NCBI GenBank assembly: GCA_947631195.1
Contig: CANRKK010000001.1
Span: 186,001 to 250,000 of the forward strand
Direction: 5' to 3'
From: an uncultured Clostridia bacterium
Lineage (GTDB): Bacteria; Bacillota; Clostridia; Christensenellales; Borkfalkiaceae
Length of the DNA: 64,000 nucleotides
This document shows, piece by piece, positions 34,405-42,782 of the stretch. Each line of letters starts with the position of its first letter. The stretch's first letter is position 1. The notes under the pieces are model-generated. The model searched no databases. It saw only the letters and a list, made by a program, of their open reading frames with translations, and had not been told where the DNA came from. The translations under genes and the position numbers were made by a program.

Positions 34405-36081
34405 TTAAAGCCACATAACATTATTGATGGCAAACGGATTGCCACATCTTACCGAAAAAATGAAATTGGAAGCAAATGCGGGAAGGGCCGTGCCGTTAAG
34501 ATTTTTAAAAAATTTGGGCTCAGCCAATACGCTTTGCCATACGCCGCCAACAATTTCAAAGTCATCGGTGTATTCCTCGCCCGTGTACGCGTCGGTAAAC
34601 ACCAACTTTACCGTGGACGTTTCTTCGCAAAATACATCTAATTTTAATATGCTGCCCGGATTGGGGGAATACATGGGGTTGTTCATTCTGAACGTTTTTA
34701 ACCCGTATTCGGAGTACAGCCCCTTGACGCCGTCGGCCCGTTCGATAACTTTGGGCACGGCGTCTTTGTCTATGAAGAATATCCCGCCTGCCGTACACCG
34801 CTTGGGATTATCGACGGAAAAAGTGCCCATTCCGTCCTTGTCCGAATACATCACGCGGCACTTTGAGCGCATATTTCTGAATTTGCCGCTTATCTTTTTT
34901 GCCGCAATTTTGGACCACACCGTAAATCCGTTTATATACTTGACGTAGCACAATACAAAGACAGTGCCCGTGAGGTCGTATATGTCCAGATAAAAATCCT
35001 GTCCCGCAGGATTGATTTTCGTTTTGGGGGCGCAGGCGGTCCACTCGCGCAGGGATGAATCTATACAGTCTTCGGCAACGTACATGCCGCAACTCTCCGC
35101 TATACCGCGGCTGTCAAAGATGGCTTTGGCCACGAGGTTGGATTCTTCGTCAACCTCCACCGAAATTTCCGCAGGTTTGGGAATGAAAACCTGCCTGTTT
35201 TTAAGATTTTTATCGAGGAACATAAACATATCCGTTATGCTCTTTAAACCGACGCAACTGTTGTATTGCACGGAATAGGATATGGCGCTTTCGGATATAT
35301 ACTGCGGATTTATGCGCGAAAAGGTATCGTAGGCCCTGTCATAGTCAAACCGCGCGTCGTTGGTAGAACACAGCATAAGCACGGGACAGCGCACGTAGGG
35401 CGCATAGGCCTGCGAATCTATCCCCGCAATAAAACGGTATCTCTCTTCGTTTAGGTCGGGCTCAACCGAAACATATTTGCTTATGCCGGCATATGCCCTC
35501 CAGCCCGCCGCGCATACGGGGATAATGCAGTCAAACTGATCCGAAACGCCGAGTTTCCACGCAATTTCTCCACCGTCCCTGATTCCTACTACCGCTATTT
35601 TGTTCCCGCCGCTACGCTCCGCGGCATACTTTTTTGCATAGACTCCGAGGGCAACCCACTCGTACCAACACGTTTCAACCGCGCTGTTGTCCACAAAATC
35701 GTACCGCCTGCCGCTACTTGCAAAGTTGGCGTAGCTTATATTGTCGGGATATACGGTATAAAAATCACTGTTGTTCCACTGCCCGCGGTAATCTACCATC
35801 AACACGCTGTAACCGTGACGGACAAAAACTTTCATCAATCCTTCATCAATCGTGTCGCGGCTATCGGGGAAAACTATCACCGTTTCGCCTGCGGGCAACT
35901 TTGCGTCGTAGGCATACGCGGCGGCAACGCGGACTCTCCCCGCACCCGTATCGCGGGCGCTGAAATTTACGCGCTCGACAATAATGCCGTCGTCCTCATC
36001 GGAGGACAGTACCACAGCTTCCGTATCCAGAGATGAACTATACAATTCACAAAGCGACAGCGGCGTCAATATGTTAGGCAT
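34405..36081 (-). CDS. Alpha/beta-hydrolase-fold protein without a catalytic nucleophile
   Basis: 558 aa. The first half (about 45-310) matches the alpha/beta-hydrolase fold of acetyl esterase or prolyl-oligopeptidase type: VIVFPDSR, the oxyanion-side VDYRGQW and the strand before the nucleophile elbow IAVVGIRDGGEIAWKL. At the elbow, where a Ser should stand in G-x-S-x-G, the sequence reads GIRDGG with Arg 168 in that place, so an esterase reaction is unlikely. The second half (about 310-558) is beta-rich and may be carbohydrate-binding-like. No signal peptide. Between sbcC and lepB. Confidence 0.65.
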   Translation of the reverse strand: MPNILTPLSLCELYSSSLDTEAVVLSSDEDDGIIVERVNFSARDTGAGRVRVAAAYAYDAKLPAGETVIVFPDSRDTIDEGLMKVFVRHGYSVLMVDYRGQWNNSDFYTVYPDNISYANFASSGRRYDFVDNSAVETCWYEWVALGVYAKKYAAERSGGNKIAVVGIRDGGEIAWKLGVSDQFDCIIPVCAAGWRAYAGISKYVSVEPDLNEERYRFIAGIDSQAYAPYVRCPVLMLCSTNDARFDYDRAYDTFSRINPQYISESAISYSVQYNSCVGLKSITDMFMFLDKNLKNRQVFIPKPAEISVEVDEESNLVAKAIFDSRGIAESCGMYVAEDCIDSSLREWTACAPKTKINPAGQDFYLDIYDLTGTVFVLCYVKYINGFTVWSKIAAKKISGKFRNMRSKCRVMYSDKDGMGTFSVDNPKRCTAGGIFFIDKDAVPKVIERADGVKGLYSEYGLKTFRMNNPMYSPNPGSILKLDVFCEETSTVKLVFTDAYTGEEYTDDFEIVGGVWQSVLAEPKFFKNLNGTALPAFASNFIFSVRCGNPFAINNVMWL

Positions 36082-36090
36082 CTTAACTCC

Positions 36091-38757
36091 TCAGCAACTT
36101 ATTTGCACGGTTGACCCGTGGCTTTCCGTTGCCTTTTGTACAATAATTTTGTTGTCTATTCTGTGTTTTAATTCCTCAACGTGACTGATAATTCCTATCG
36201 TGAAGTTGGAACTTTTCAGCTTTTCGAGCGCGCTCATCACCGTGTCGAGCAAGGCGCTGTCAAGAGTGCCGAACCCCTCGTCAAGGAAGAAAAATTCAAT
36301 AGACTTCATCGAACGCGAACAAATCGTTTGCGAAAGCGCAAGCGCAAGCGAAAGTGAAACAATAAAAGTTTCCCCTCCCGACAATGTGTTTACGCCGCGC
36401 AGATTGCCGCAATCGAAATTGTCGCCCACGTTGAAATTATTATCTTTATAGGTTAAATAGTACCGCCCGTCGGTCAGCTTTAAAAGCGTTACCGACGCCA
36501 TTGCGGATATGTCGTACAGATATTCGTCGGCAATAAATTCAATGAACTTATTGTTTTTAGTCAAATCCCGCAGTTGATAAACCAGATCCCTGTCTTTTTT
36601 TACTCTGTTGAATTGGGCATTGAGTGCGATTTTTTCCTGCAGTTTGTTTTTGGTAGCTCCAAGTTTTTCTTCCGCAACCGCCAAAGTTTGCAGCAATTCG
36701 TTTTTTTGCTGCTCCAAAGCGGATTTATTATCTTGTGCCGCTTTCAATACTTCAAAAGTTGCGCCGTCCAACCCTTCTATGGCCTTAAGTTCGGCATAGC
36801 GCGCCGTCAAAACGGCAAAATTTTGGTCAAACTCCTTAACTTCACGCTCCGCGTCGGCAATTCCCGCAAATTTTTCGGCGTGTGCCACACAGGCGGAAAT
36901 ATTTTCAAGCCCCGACTTTTTTACAAGTTCTTCGCATTTTGCAAGTTTTTCTTTCCGCCTCTCCTCAAGATGCAAAGCGGCTTCTTTCAGTTTGCTCTCG
37001 GCGCCGTGCAGTTCCCCGCGCAGAGCCTTGCACTCCTCTATCCGTTTCAAAAGTGCGCGCTGTTCGGATTTTACGGCTTCGAGCTGTATGCGCGCGCTTT
37101 TTTCGGCGGCGGCATAATCGCCGCAGTTTTCACCGAATACCGCCGAAAGTTCGGCCTCGAGTTCATCCGTGCGCTTTCTTATCTCCGCGCCGTCCTCTTT
37201 AAGGGTCTCCAAATTATGCGCGTTTCTCTCTGCCCTGCTCTTTGTTTCGTTCAATTTTTGCGTGAGTTTCCGCAAGAGTTCGGCGTTGGCCTCCCGCTCC
37301 TTCATGGCCGCCTGCAACACTTCGAATTGTCTGTTGACGTCCTCGAGGCTGAAATCTTTTACATACGCTATGCGCTGTCTATATAAATTTATCTGTTCGT
37401 TGATTTCGTTAATTATAAAAGTATATAATTCCGAGCCGTCGCTATATACGTCCAAACGGTCTTTCAGCCCGTAAAAATATTCGAGCGAGGCCAAATATTC
37501 GTTGCGCAAAACGGCGCCCTTAAATTCAATGTTTACAAGATTGCCGAGGTTGTCGCTATTCTGCGGCCCCAACTTTTTTTCAAGCTCCGCACATTCCTGC
37601 GTATAGCCGTTTATATCATCATATATGCCCGCGGCCTGTTCGCCGAGGTTTTTATAGAGTGACCTCTTTCGGTCAAGTTCGGCTTTAAGTTCAACAAGTT
37701 TTTGCGGTTTCCCAGCACAGGTCTGATATTTTGCAACCAGCACCGTCAGATCTTCTATCCTGCTTTCAAAGTTACCTTCGGCAAGTTTCTTTTCGAGTCC
37801 GCCGATTGTTGCCTCGTTGGAGGAAATTTTTTCGTTTACCTCTTTAAGCCGTTGGTCTGTCTGCTTTATCTGATTTTCTGCGTCCGAGACCTCGCGCAGA
37901 CAGTCCGCGGCTTCGCGACACGCAGGCAGAATAGTTATTTCTTTGCGCAGTTCTTCTATCTCAGGTTTTTTTGCGGTCAGCTTCTCCAATTTTAAATTTA
38001 TTTGCTCCGCTTCCCGCCGTTTTTCGGAGAGTGCTTTTATCTTTTCCAACTGCGCCGAAGCGTTTGCCAACTCCTTGTCAACGCCGTCGGTCCTTGTCTT
38101 TATATCGGATATCTGCGCGGCCAAGGCATTTATGATTTCTTCGGATACGTCGTTATAGCCGTCAAGCCTGCCCGTAAGCAGGGAAAATTCTTCGTCGAGA
38201 TCTTTGATCCTTGCCGCGATTTTATCCCTCAACTCATTACCGTATACGGACAGGGAAAACAGCCTTTCGATCAACCCCACGCGTTCGCCCGGCGCAGATT
38301 TTACAAAGCGCGCAAATTCGCCCTGCGGCAGGGCGATACACTTGCGGAAGTCGTCCGCCCGTACGCCTAAAATTTCAACGACTTTCTTTTCCACTTCCTG
38401 GGCCTGCCTGGCAATACAGACCCCGTCCTCATACAGCTCCGCGTTGTGCGTGCCGCTCTTGTTGTTTTTTATCGTCCGTTCGATATAGTATTTTCTGCGC
38501 CGTCCGCAGTTGACGATGTCGAAAGTAAACTTAACCGTTGCGGCGTTGCACCGATAGTTTATTATGTCGTTTTTTTCCTTGCTGCGCTCAATCCTGCCGT
38601 AAAGGGCAAAATTGATGCAATCCAAAATAGTGCTCTTGCCGCTCCCCGTGTCGCCGAAAATTCCGAAAATGCCGCCCTTAATAAGGCGCTCGAAGTCGAT
38701 TACGGTGTGCTCGGAAAAACTGTTTATTCCCTCAAATTCCAACTTTAAAGGTCTCAT
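36091..38757 (-). CDS. sbcC: Exonuclease SbcCD subunit SbcC
   Basis: SMC-family ATPase that with SbcD cuts hairpin and palindromic DNA. 888 aa, shorter than E. coli SbcC (about 1050). Walker A FGDTGSGKSTILD (about 34-46), a long coiled coil (about 180-740), a signature motif NTLSGGETFIVSLSLALALS and Walker B FFFLDEGFGTLD. The apex CxxC of a zinc hook is not obvious in the mid part; the hook, if any, is reduced. Start overlaps the sbcD stop by 4 bp. Confidence 0.95.
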   Translation of the reverse strand: MRPLKLEFEGINSFSEHTVIDFERLIKGGIFGIFGDTGSGKSTILDCINFALYGRIERSKEKNDIINYRCNAATVKFTFDIVNCGRRRKYYIERTIKNNKSGTHNAELYEDGVCIARQAQEVEKKVVEILGVRADDFRKCIALPQGEFARFVKSAPGERVGLIERLFSLSVYGNELRDKIAARIKDLDEEFSLLTGRLDGYNDVSEEIINALAAQISDIKTRTDGVDKELANASAQLEKIKALSEKRREAEQINLKLEKLTAKKPEIEELRKEITILPACREAADCLREVSDAENQIKQTDQRLKEVNEKISSNEATIGGLEKKLAEGNFESRIEDLTVLVAKYQTCAGKPQKLVELKAELDRKRSLYKNLGEQAAGIYDDINGYTQECAELEKKLGPQNSDNLGNLVNIEFKGAVLRNEYLASLEYFYGLKDRLDVYSDGSELYTFIINEINEQINLYRQRIAYVKDFSLEDVNRQFEVLQAAMKEREANAELLRKLTQKLNETKSRAERNAHNLETLKEDGAEIRKRTDELEAELSAVFGENCGDYAAAEKSARIQLEAVKSEQRALLKRIEECKALRGELHGAESKLKEAALHLEERRKEKLAKCEELVKKSGLENISACVAHAEKFAGIADAEREVKEFDQNFAVLTARYAELKAIEGLDGATFEVLKAAQDNKSALEQQKNELLQTLAVAEEKLGATKNKLQEKIALNAQFNRVKKDRDLVYQLRDLTKNNKFIEFIADEYLYDISAMASVTLLKLTDGRYYLTYKDNNFNVGDNFDCGNLRGVNTLSGGETFIVSLSLALALSQTICSRSMKSIEFFFLDEGFGTLDSALLDTVMSALEKLKSSNFTIGIISHVEELKHRIDNKIIVQKATESHGSTVQISC

Positions 38758-39902
38758 TCTTCCTCCGTAAACGACAGGAACAAGCTGAGCAATTCTTTAG
38801 GCACATCTGCCCCGACCCTCTGTCTGTAAAATTCCGAAAACAGTTCGGACGCGCTTTTATTTTTATGTGAATTGACGGTATAGTCCTGTTGAGAATCCAA
38901 AATCTGCGCTTTGAGCTGGGCTAAATTTTCACGGCCGTGCAAGAGCGCGCTCTCGGTCGGCGTCAACGGACTGCTTAAATTGAGCGTAAGCTCAACATGG
39001 TACCGTTCATATTTTTGCAGAAGTTCCAATCCGCTTGCAACATCGTTGGCCTGCACGCGGACAAGCTGTTTTGCCGACGTGATCGGCGTCTGCTTAAAAT
39101 TTGTTAAACCGCTTGAAGTGATATCAAAAATATTTACCGATTTTACAGAATTACATTCGTCAAAGGTAAACTGCATCGGCGCGCCGCAGTAATAGGCATT
39201 TTTGCCTATCTTTTGGCGGCGGTGAAGGTGCCCGAGCGCACAATATGCACAGTCGGGCAGCATCTCTGCGGGAACGGCCCTTGCTCCGCCCAAATCTATT
39301 TCACGCTCGCTGTCGCTTATCCGTCCTCCCGCCACAAATATATGGGATAGAAATAACGACGGAAGATTTTCGGTGTTGCCGCTTTCCCCGAAGTTTATCC
39401 AGCGCGACATTTTGTCCGTGAACGATTCTTCGTTTTTTTCTTCGCGGAACCGCGCCTCGTTGGGATAGGGAAGCATATTTATGTAGACCTTTTCGCCTGC
39501 GGGATTAGAAAAAACCGCGTAGCCGCTGCCCGAGGCGACGGGATATGCGTGCGCATGCTTTTTGACGGGAAGGGGCTTGAGGTCGTTGCCGACTATATAT
39601 ATACCGAGTTCCCCCGCAAGCGCCGCCGCGGCGGTGAGGCGCACATAATCGTCGTGATTGCCGCTTATTATCAGCACGGTGGCAACTTCGGCAATGCTCT
39701 TTATTCCGCTGTAAAAAATCTGCTCGGCTTCCGCAGACGGCGTGTAAGTATCAAAAACGTCGCCCGCCACAAGGACAAGTTCAACTTTCTCCTCTATGCA
39801 GATCTGTTTGATTTCGGACAGGACGGCGCGATATTCCTCATTCCTGTCCTTAAGTATTAATTTTTTGCCGATATGCAGATCGGAAGTGTGCAGGATTTTC
39901 AT
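38754..39902 (-). CDS. sbcD: Exonuclease SbcCD subunit SbcD
   Basis: Mre11-like nuclease, 382 aa. Calcineurin motifs: HTSDLHIGKKL, VLVAGDVFDTYTP, ISGNHDDYVRL, LFLSHIFV, YCALGHLHRRQ. Partner of SbcC. First gene of the housekeeping run on this strand; no strong ribosome site is seen before ATG 39902. Confidence 0.95.
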   Translation of the reverse strand: MKILHTSDLHIGKKLILKDRNEEYRAVLSEIKQICIEEKVELVLVAGDVFDTYTPSAEAEQIFYSGIKSIAEVATVLIISGNHDDYVRLTAAAALAGELGIYIVGNDLKPLPVKKHAHAYPVASGSGYAVFSNPAGEKVYINMLPYPNEARFREEKNEESFTDKMSRWINFGESGNTENLPSLFLSHIFVAGGRISDSEREIDLGGARAVPAEMLPDCAYCALGHLHRRQKIGKNAYYCGAPMQFTFDECNSVKSVNIFDITSSGLTNFKQTPITSAKQLVRVQANDVASGLELLQKYERYHVELTLNLSSPLTPTESALLHGRENLAQLKAQILDSQQDYTVNSHKNKSASELFSEFYRQRVGADVPKELLSLFLSFTEEE

Positions 39903-39945
39903 TTAACCGTCGAAAAAAATTTACTTCAAAACACGACGTATGCTG

Positions 39946-39974
39946 TTGATTTTTTTGGGCCCGTCTTATATAAT
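39946..39974 (+). promoter_or_regulatory. Promoter of the DnaD-like gene
   Basis: TTGATT (39946-39951), 17-bp spacer, TATAAT (39969-39974). The leader to ATG 40069 is about 87 nt and contains no clear structure. Confidence 0.75.
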
Positions 39975-40068
39975 ATTACTTACTTGTATAAAAAGCCATA
40001 TTATAAGTTCTAATTATTATATACTATTTGAGCAAATAAATCAAGCACTTGAACAGGAGTTTATCAAA

Positions 40069-41778
40069 ATGCCCTTTATTTCGGTTTCCGAAGAAGTAGC
40101 AAAAAAATCGTTTACTTCGGTAGAAAATAAGTTCATCACAAAGTATTTGCCCGTTTTGGAACCCGTGGCGATAAAAGTTTACCTCTACTCGCTCTATCTG
40201 TACCAAAACGGACAAACGGCGTTTACCCTTTCCGATTTAGCCGCAAGCCTGCGCCTTACCGAGGACGAGGCCAAGGGGTATTTTGAATATTTAGAAGAAC
40301 TTGAACTTGTTTCCATAATATCGGAGATCCCCTTTGAAATAAAAATTCTCGACGCCGAAAATCTTTCTGGCACGCCCAAAAAATTCAAAGCCGAAAAATA
40401 CGGAGATTTTGCAAAATCCGTTCAAAACATCATCAAGGGGCGCATGATATCGCCCAACGAATTCCGCGAATACTTTTTCCTTATCGAGGAATACGGTTTT
40501 GAGCAAAACGCGTTGGTAATGATAATAAACTACTGCACCAACCTCAAGGGGGACGATATCCGCCTTGCGTACATAAAAAAAGTGGCCAAGTCCTTTGCCT
40601 CGGAGGGCGTTACCACGGCAAAAAAAGTAGAAGAAAAACTTAGCGCATACACCTCCTCCACACCCGCGCTAATAAAACTTTTTTCTGCCGCGGGGATTAA
40701 AAAGCAACCCGATATCGACGACGACAAGTACTATAAAAAATGGACGGAAGAAATGGGCTTTGAAGAAGAGGCAATCGTCGCGGCAGCCAAACTCTTTAAA
40801 GCAAAGACGGTTGAACGCATAGATTGCGCTTTGGATGAGCTCTACAAAAATAAAAAATTCGACGTAAAGGAAATTGCGGACTACTGCAACACCAAGTCTT
40901 CAATATATTCGCTGGCGCTCGAAGTTGCAAAAAATCTCGGAGTGTATGTGCAAAACCCCGCCCCGTATGTTGAAAATTATGTGAGCGTTTGGTGCAACTA
41001 CGGTTACTCGCACGACAGCTTGAAAAACATCTCGGTCTACTGTTTTATGCAGGGGAAAAATTCTTTCGACGGCATGAATACCCTTATCCAGGGATTGTAC
41101 AACGAGGGAATCGTGGCCGATATCAGCGTGGACGGCTACATTAAGGACAGAGCCGCGGAAGATAAACTTTTAAAGGAAATTCTTTCGGCCTGCGGGCTGA
41201 CAAGGAAAATTATCGATTGGGACAGACAGTCCCTGTCGCGTTGGCGGGAATGGAAGTTTGACGACGCAATGCTGTTTGAGGCCGCAAAACTCTCCTCGGG
41301 AAAATCAAATCCCTTGGCCTATATGAACGGTATTTTATCGGCATGGAAAGCCGACAACGTCTACGCGCCCGATAAAATCAACCGCTACGGACAAGCACGG
41401 CCCGCCGACGCTTTTAAGCCCGAAAAGGCCGAGATCGAAAGGCACTATTTTGACTTGCGGCACGCCGCCGAAGAACGCGCCGAAAAAACGCTCGCCCGCG
41501 CAATGTCGGACGAAGTTTACGGCAGGATACACAGAGAAATAAACAGCCTGTCCATTCGGCTTGCCTTTGAAGAAATAAAAGACAAAGATAAGGCCGCCGA
41601 ACTTGCCGGCCGGATAAGCGAACTCGAAATTGCCGCCGACAAGAGGCTCAAGGAGCTGAAAATAGATAAAGAAGATTTTAAACCGCGCTATAAATGCAAG
41701 ATTTGCAACGATACGGGCTATGACGGCAACGGCAACCCGTGCAAATGCATGGAAGAATTTTTAAAAACTTTAAACTGA
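40069..41778 (+). CDS. DnaD domain replication protein with C-terminal zinc motif
   Basis: 569 aa from ATG at 40069, with AGGAG 9 nt upstream; earlier codons are rejected. A winged-helix N terminus (about 25-85) precedes DnaD-type repeats: ISPNEFREYFFLIEEYGFEQN...IRLAYIKKVAKSF and LLKEILSACGLTRK...NPLAYMNGILSAW. Such proteins load the DnaB helicase with an ATPase partner. The extreme C terminus reads CKICNDTGYDGNGNPCKC (C543, C546, C558, C560), the N-terminal zinc motif usually found at the start of the DnaC/DnaI ATPase, but no ATPase gene follows. Coiled/helical linker (about 465-530) is Ala-Glu rich. Confidence 0.9.
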   Translation: MPFISVSEEVAKKSFTSVENKFITKYLPVLEPVAIKVYLYSLYLYQNGQTAFTLSDLAASLRLTEDEAKGYFEYLEELELVSIISEIPFEIKILDAENLSGTPKKFKAEKYGDFAKSVQNIIKGRMISPNEFREYFFLIEEYGFEQNALVMIINYCTNLKGDDIRLAYIKKVAKSFASEGVTTAKKVEEKLSAYTSSTPALIKLFSAAGIKKQPDIDDDKYYKKWTEEMGFEEEAIVAAAKLFKAKTVERIDCALDELYKNKKFDVKEIADYCNTKSSIYSLALEVAKNLGVYVQNPAPYVENYVSVWCNYGYSHDSLKNISVYCFMQGKNSFDGMNTLIQGLYNEGIVADISVDGYIKDRAAEDKLLKEILSACGLTRKIIDWDRQSLSRWREWKFDDAMLFEAAKLSSGKSNPLAYMNGILSAWKADNVYAPDKINRYGQARPADAFKPEKAEIERHYFDLRHAAEERAEKTLARAMSDEVYGRIHREINSLSIRLAFEEIKDKDKAAELAGRISELEIAADKRLKELKIDKEDFKPRYKCKICNDTGYDGNGNPCKCMEEFLKTLN

Positions 41779-41803
41779 CTTTACGGAATTTTGCAAGTTC
41801 GCG

Positions 41804-41843
41804 CAAAAGGAAAAGGACGACGCGCGTCGTCCTTTTCCTTTTG
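41804..41843. terminator. Bidirectional terminator, 40-nt perfect palindrome
   Basis: Two 20-nt arms (41804-41823 and 41824-41843) are exact reverse complements with no loop bases left over; AAAAGG on one side and CCTTTT on the other give U-runs for both strands. Lies between the convergent DnaD-like gene and spo0A. Confidence 0.85.
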
Positions 41844-41864
41844 CCTGCATATGGCTTTAAAAAT

Positions 41865-42635
41865 TTATTCAAGCGATTCCAACAGCAGCTTGTCCGCAAC
41901 GAGCGCAATAAATTCGCTGTTGGTGGGGCGTTCGCTGCCTATGTAGACTTTTGCGCCGAAGATAGAGCTGACCGCGTCTGTCCTGCCCTTATTCCACGCC
42001 ACTTCAATAGCGTGACGGATCGCTCTTTCCACCTTGCTGGCCGAGGTTTGGAACTTTTCGGCTATCTTGGGATAGAGTTCCTTTGTGACCCTGTTGATTA
42101 TACTCTGGTCCTCCACCGTCATTTTGATACCTTCACGCAGATATTTATAGCCTTTAATATGGGGCGGCACGCCTATCGTGACAAAAATATTGCTTATCTT
42201 TTCGTCAAGCGAATTGATTTTGCGCCTGTCCCGTACATTGGCGCCCACTTTGTAATCTACCGTCCGCTCCTCGGTCAAATCGCGGATTCTGTCAAATACC
42301 GTTTCGGCGTCGACCGGTTTGACAAGATAATACACCGCGCCGCTCTCTATGGCGGAATTGATTATCTTATCTTCGAGATAACTGCCAATCGCAATGCAGA
42401 TACAGGGAAGATTGTTGTTTTTTATGTACTTTAAAACGCTGAGGCCGTCCTTGCCGCTAAGCACCAAATCCACTATCGCGATATCCGGTCTTGTGCGGTT
42501 TAGAAGATCTATCGCCGTGTTGCCGTTGGAAGTTGCGGCGCAAACGCTGAACCCCTCCGCATTGCCCGCATAACTTTTTAATTCGTTAAGAAATTCCTCA
42601 TTATTTTCAAAAATTGCGATATTCGCTGTTTTCAT
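41865..42635 (-). CDS. spo0A: Sporulation transcription factor Spo0A with altered receiver
   Basis: Master regulator of sporulation; 256 aa from ATG at 42635 (GAGG 9 nt upstream). The N-terminal receiver keeps the phosphoacceptor Asp (D56) and the Lys of LVKP, but the acidic pocket residues are Glu 10 and Asn 11 in place of two Asp, and Ile 83 stands at the usual Thr position. The C-terminal DNA-binding half is very close to Bacillus Spo0A: VERAIRHAIEVAW and RPTNSEFIALVADKLLLE. This shows a spore-forming lineage, with possible loss or change of phosphorylation control. Confidence 0.95.
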   Translation of the reverse strand: MKTANIAIFENNEEFLNELKSYAGNAEGFSVCAATSNGNTAIDLLNRTRPDIAIVDLVLSGKDGLSVLKYIKNNNLPCICIAIGSYLEDKIINSAIESGAVYYLVKPVDAETVFDRIRDLTEERTVDYKVGANVRDRRKINSLDEKISNIFVTIGVPPHIKGYKYLREGIKMTVEDQSIINRVTKELYPKIAEKFQTSASKVERAIRHAIEVAWNKGRTDAVSSIFGAKVYIGSERPTNSEFIALVADKLLLESLE

Positions 42636-42670
42636 CAAATTTTACCTCTTGTTTTTTGATTTACAACAGC

Positions 42671-42699
42671 ATTATACAATATTTTTCCACGGTTGTAAA
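42671..42699 (-). promoter_or_regulatory. Vegetative promoter of spo0A
   Basis: Minus strand TTTACA (42694-42699), 17-bp spacer, TATAAT (42671-42676). No clear Spo0A box was found. Confidence 0.7.
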
Positions 42700-42782
42700 G
42701 AAATATTGTACAAAATTAAATATTTATTTTTGAATAATTTAAAATATTTTGTCTTTTTGTGTTCAAAAATGTAGAAACCAAA

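Noticed and set aside
36574-37386. 270-codon plus-strand open frame
   Set aside because: Antisense to the coiled coil of SbcC; low-complexity phenylalanine-rich frame.
40069-41778. Fused DnaD-DnaC protein
   Set aside because: The zinc motif at the C terminus suggests fusion, but the reading frame ends 15 residues later with no ATPase domain.
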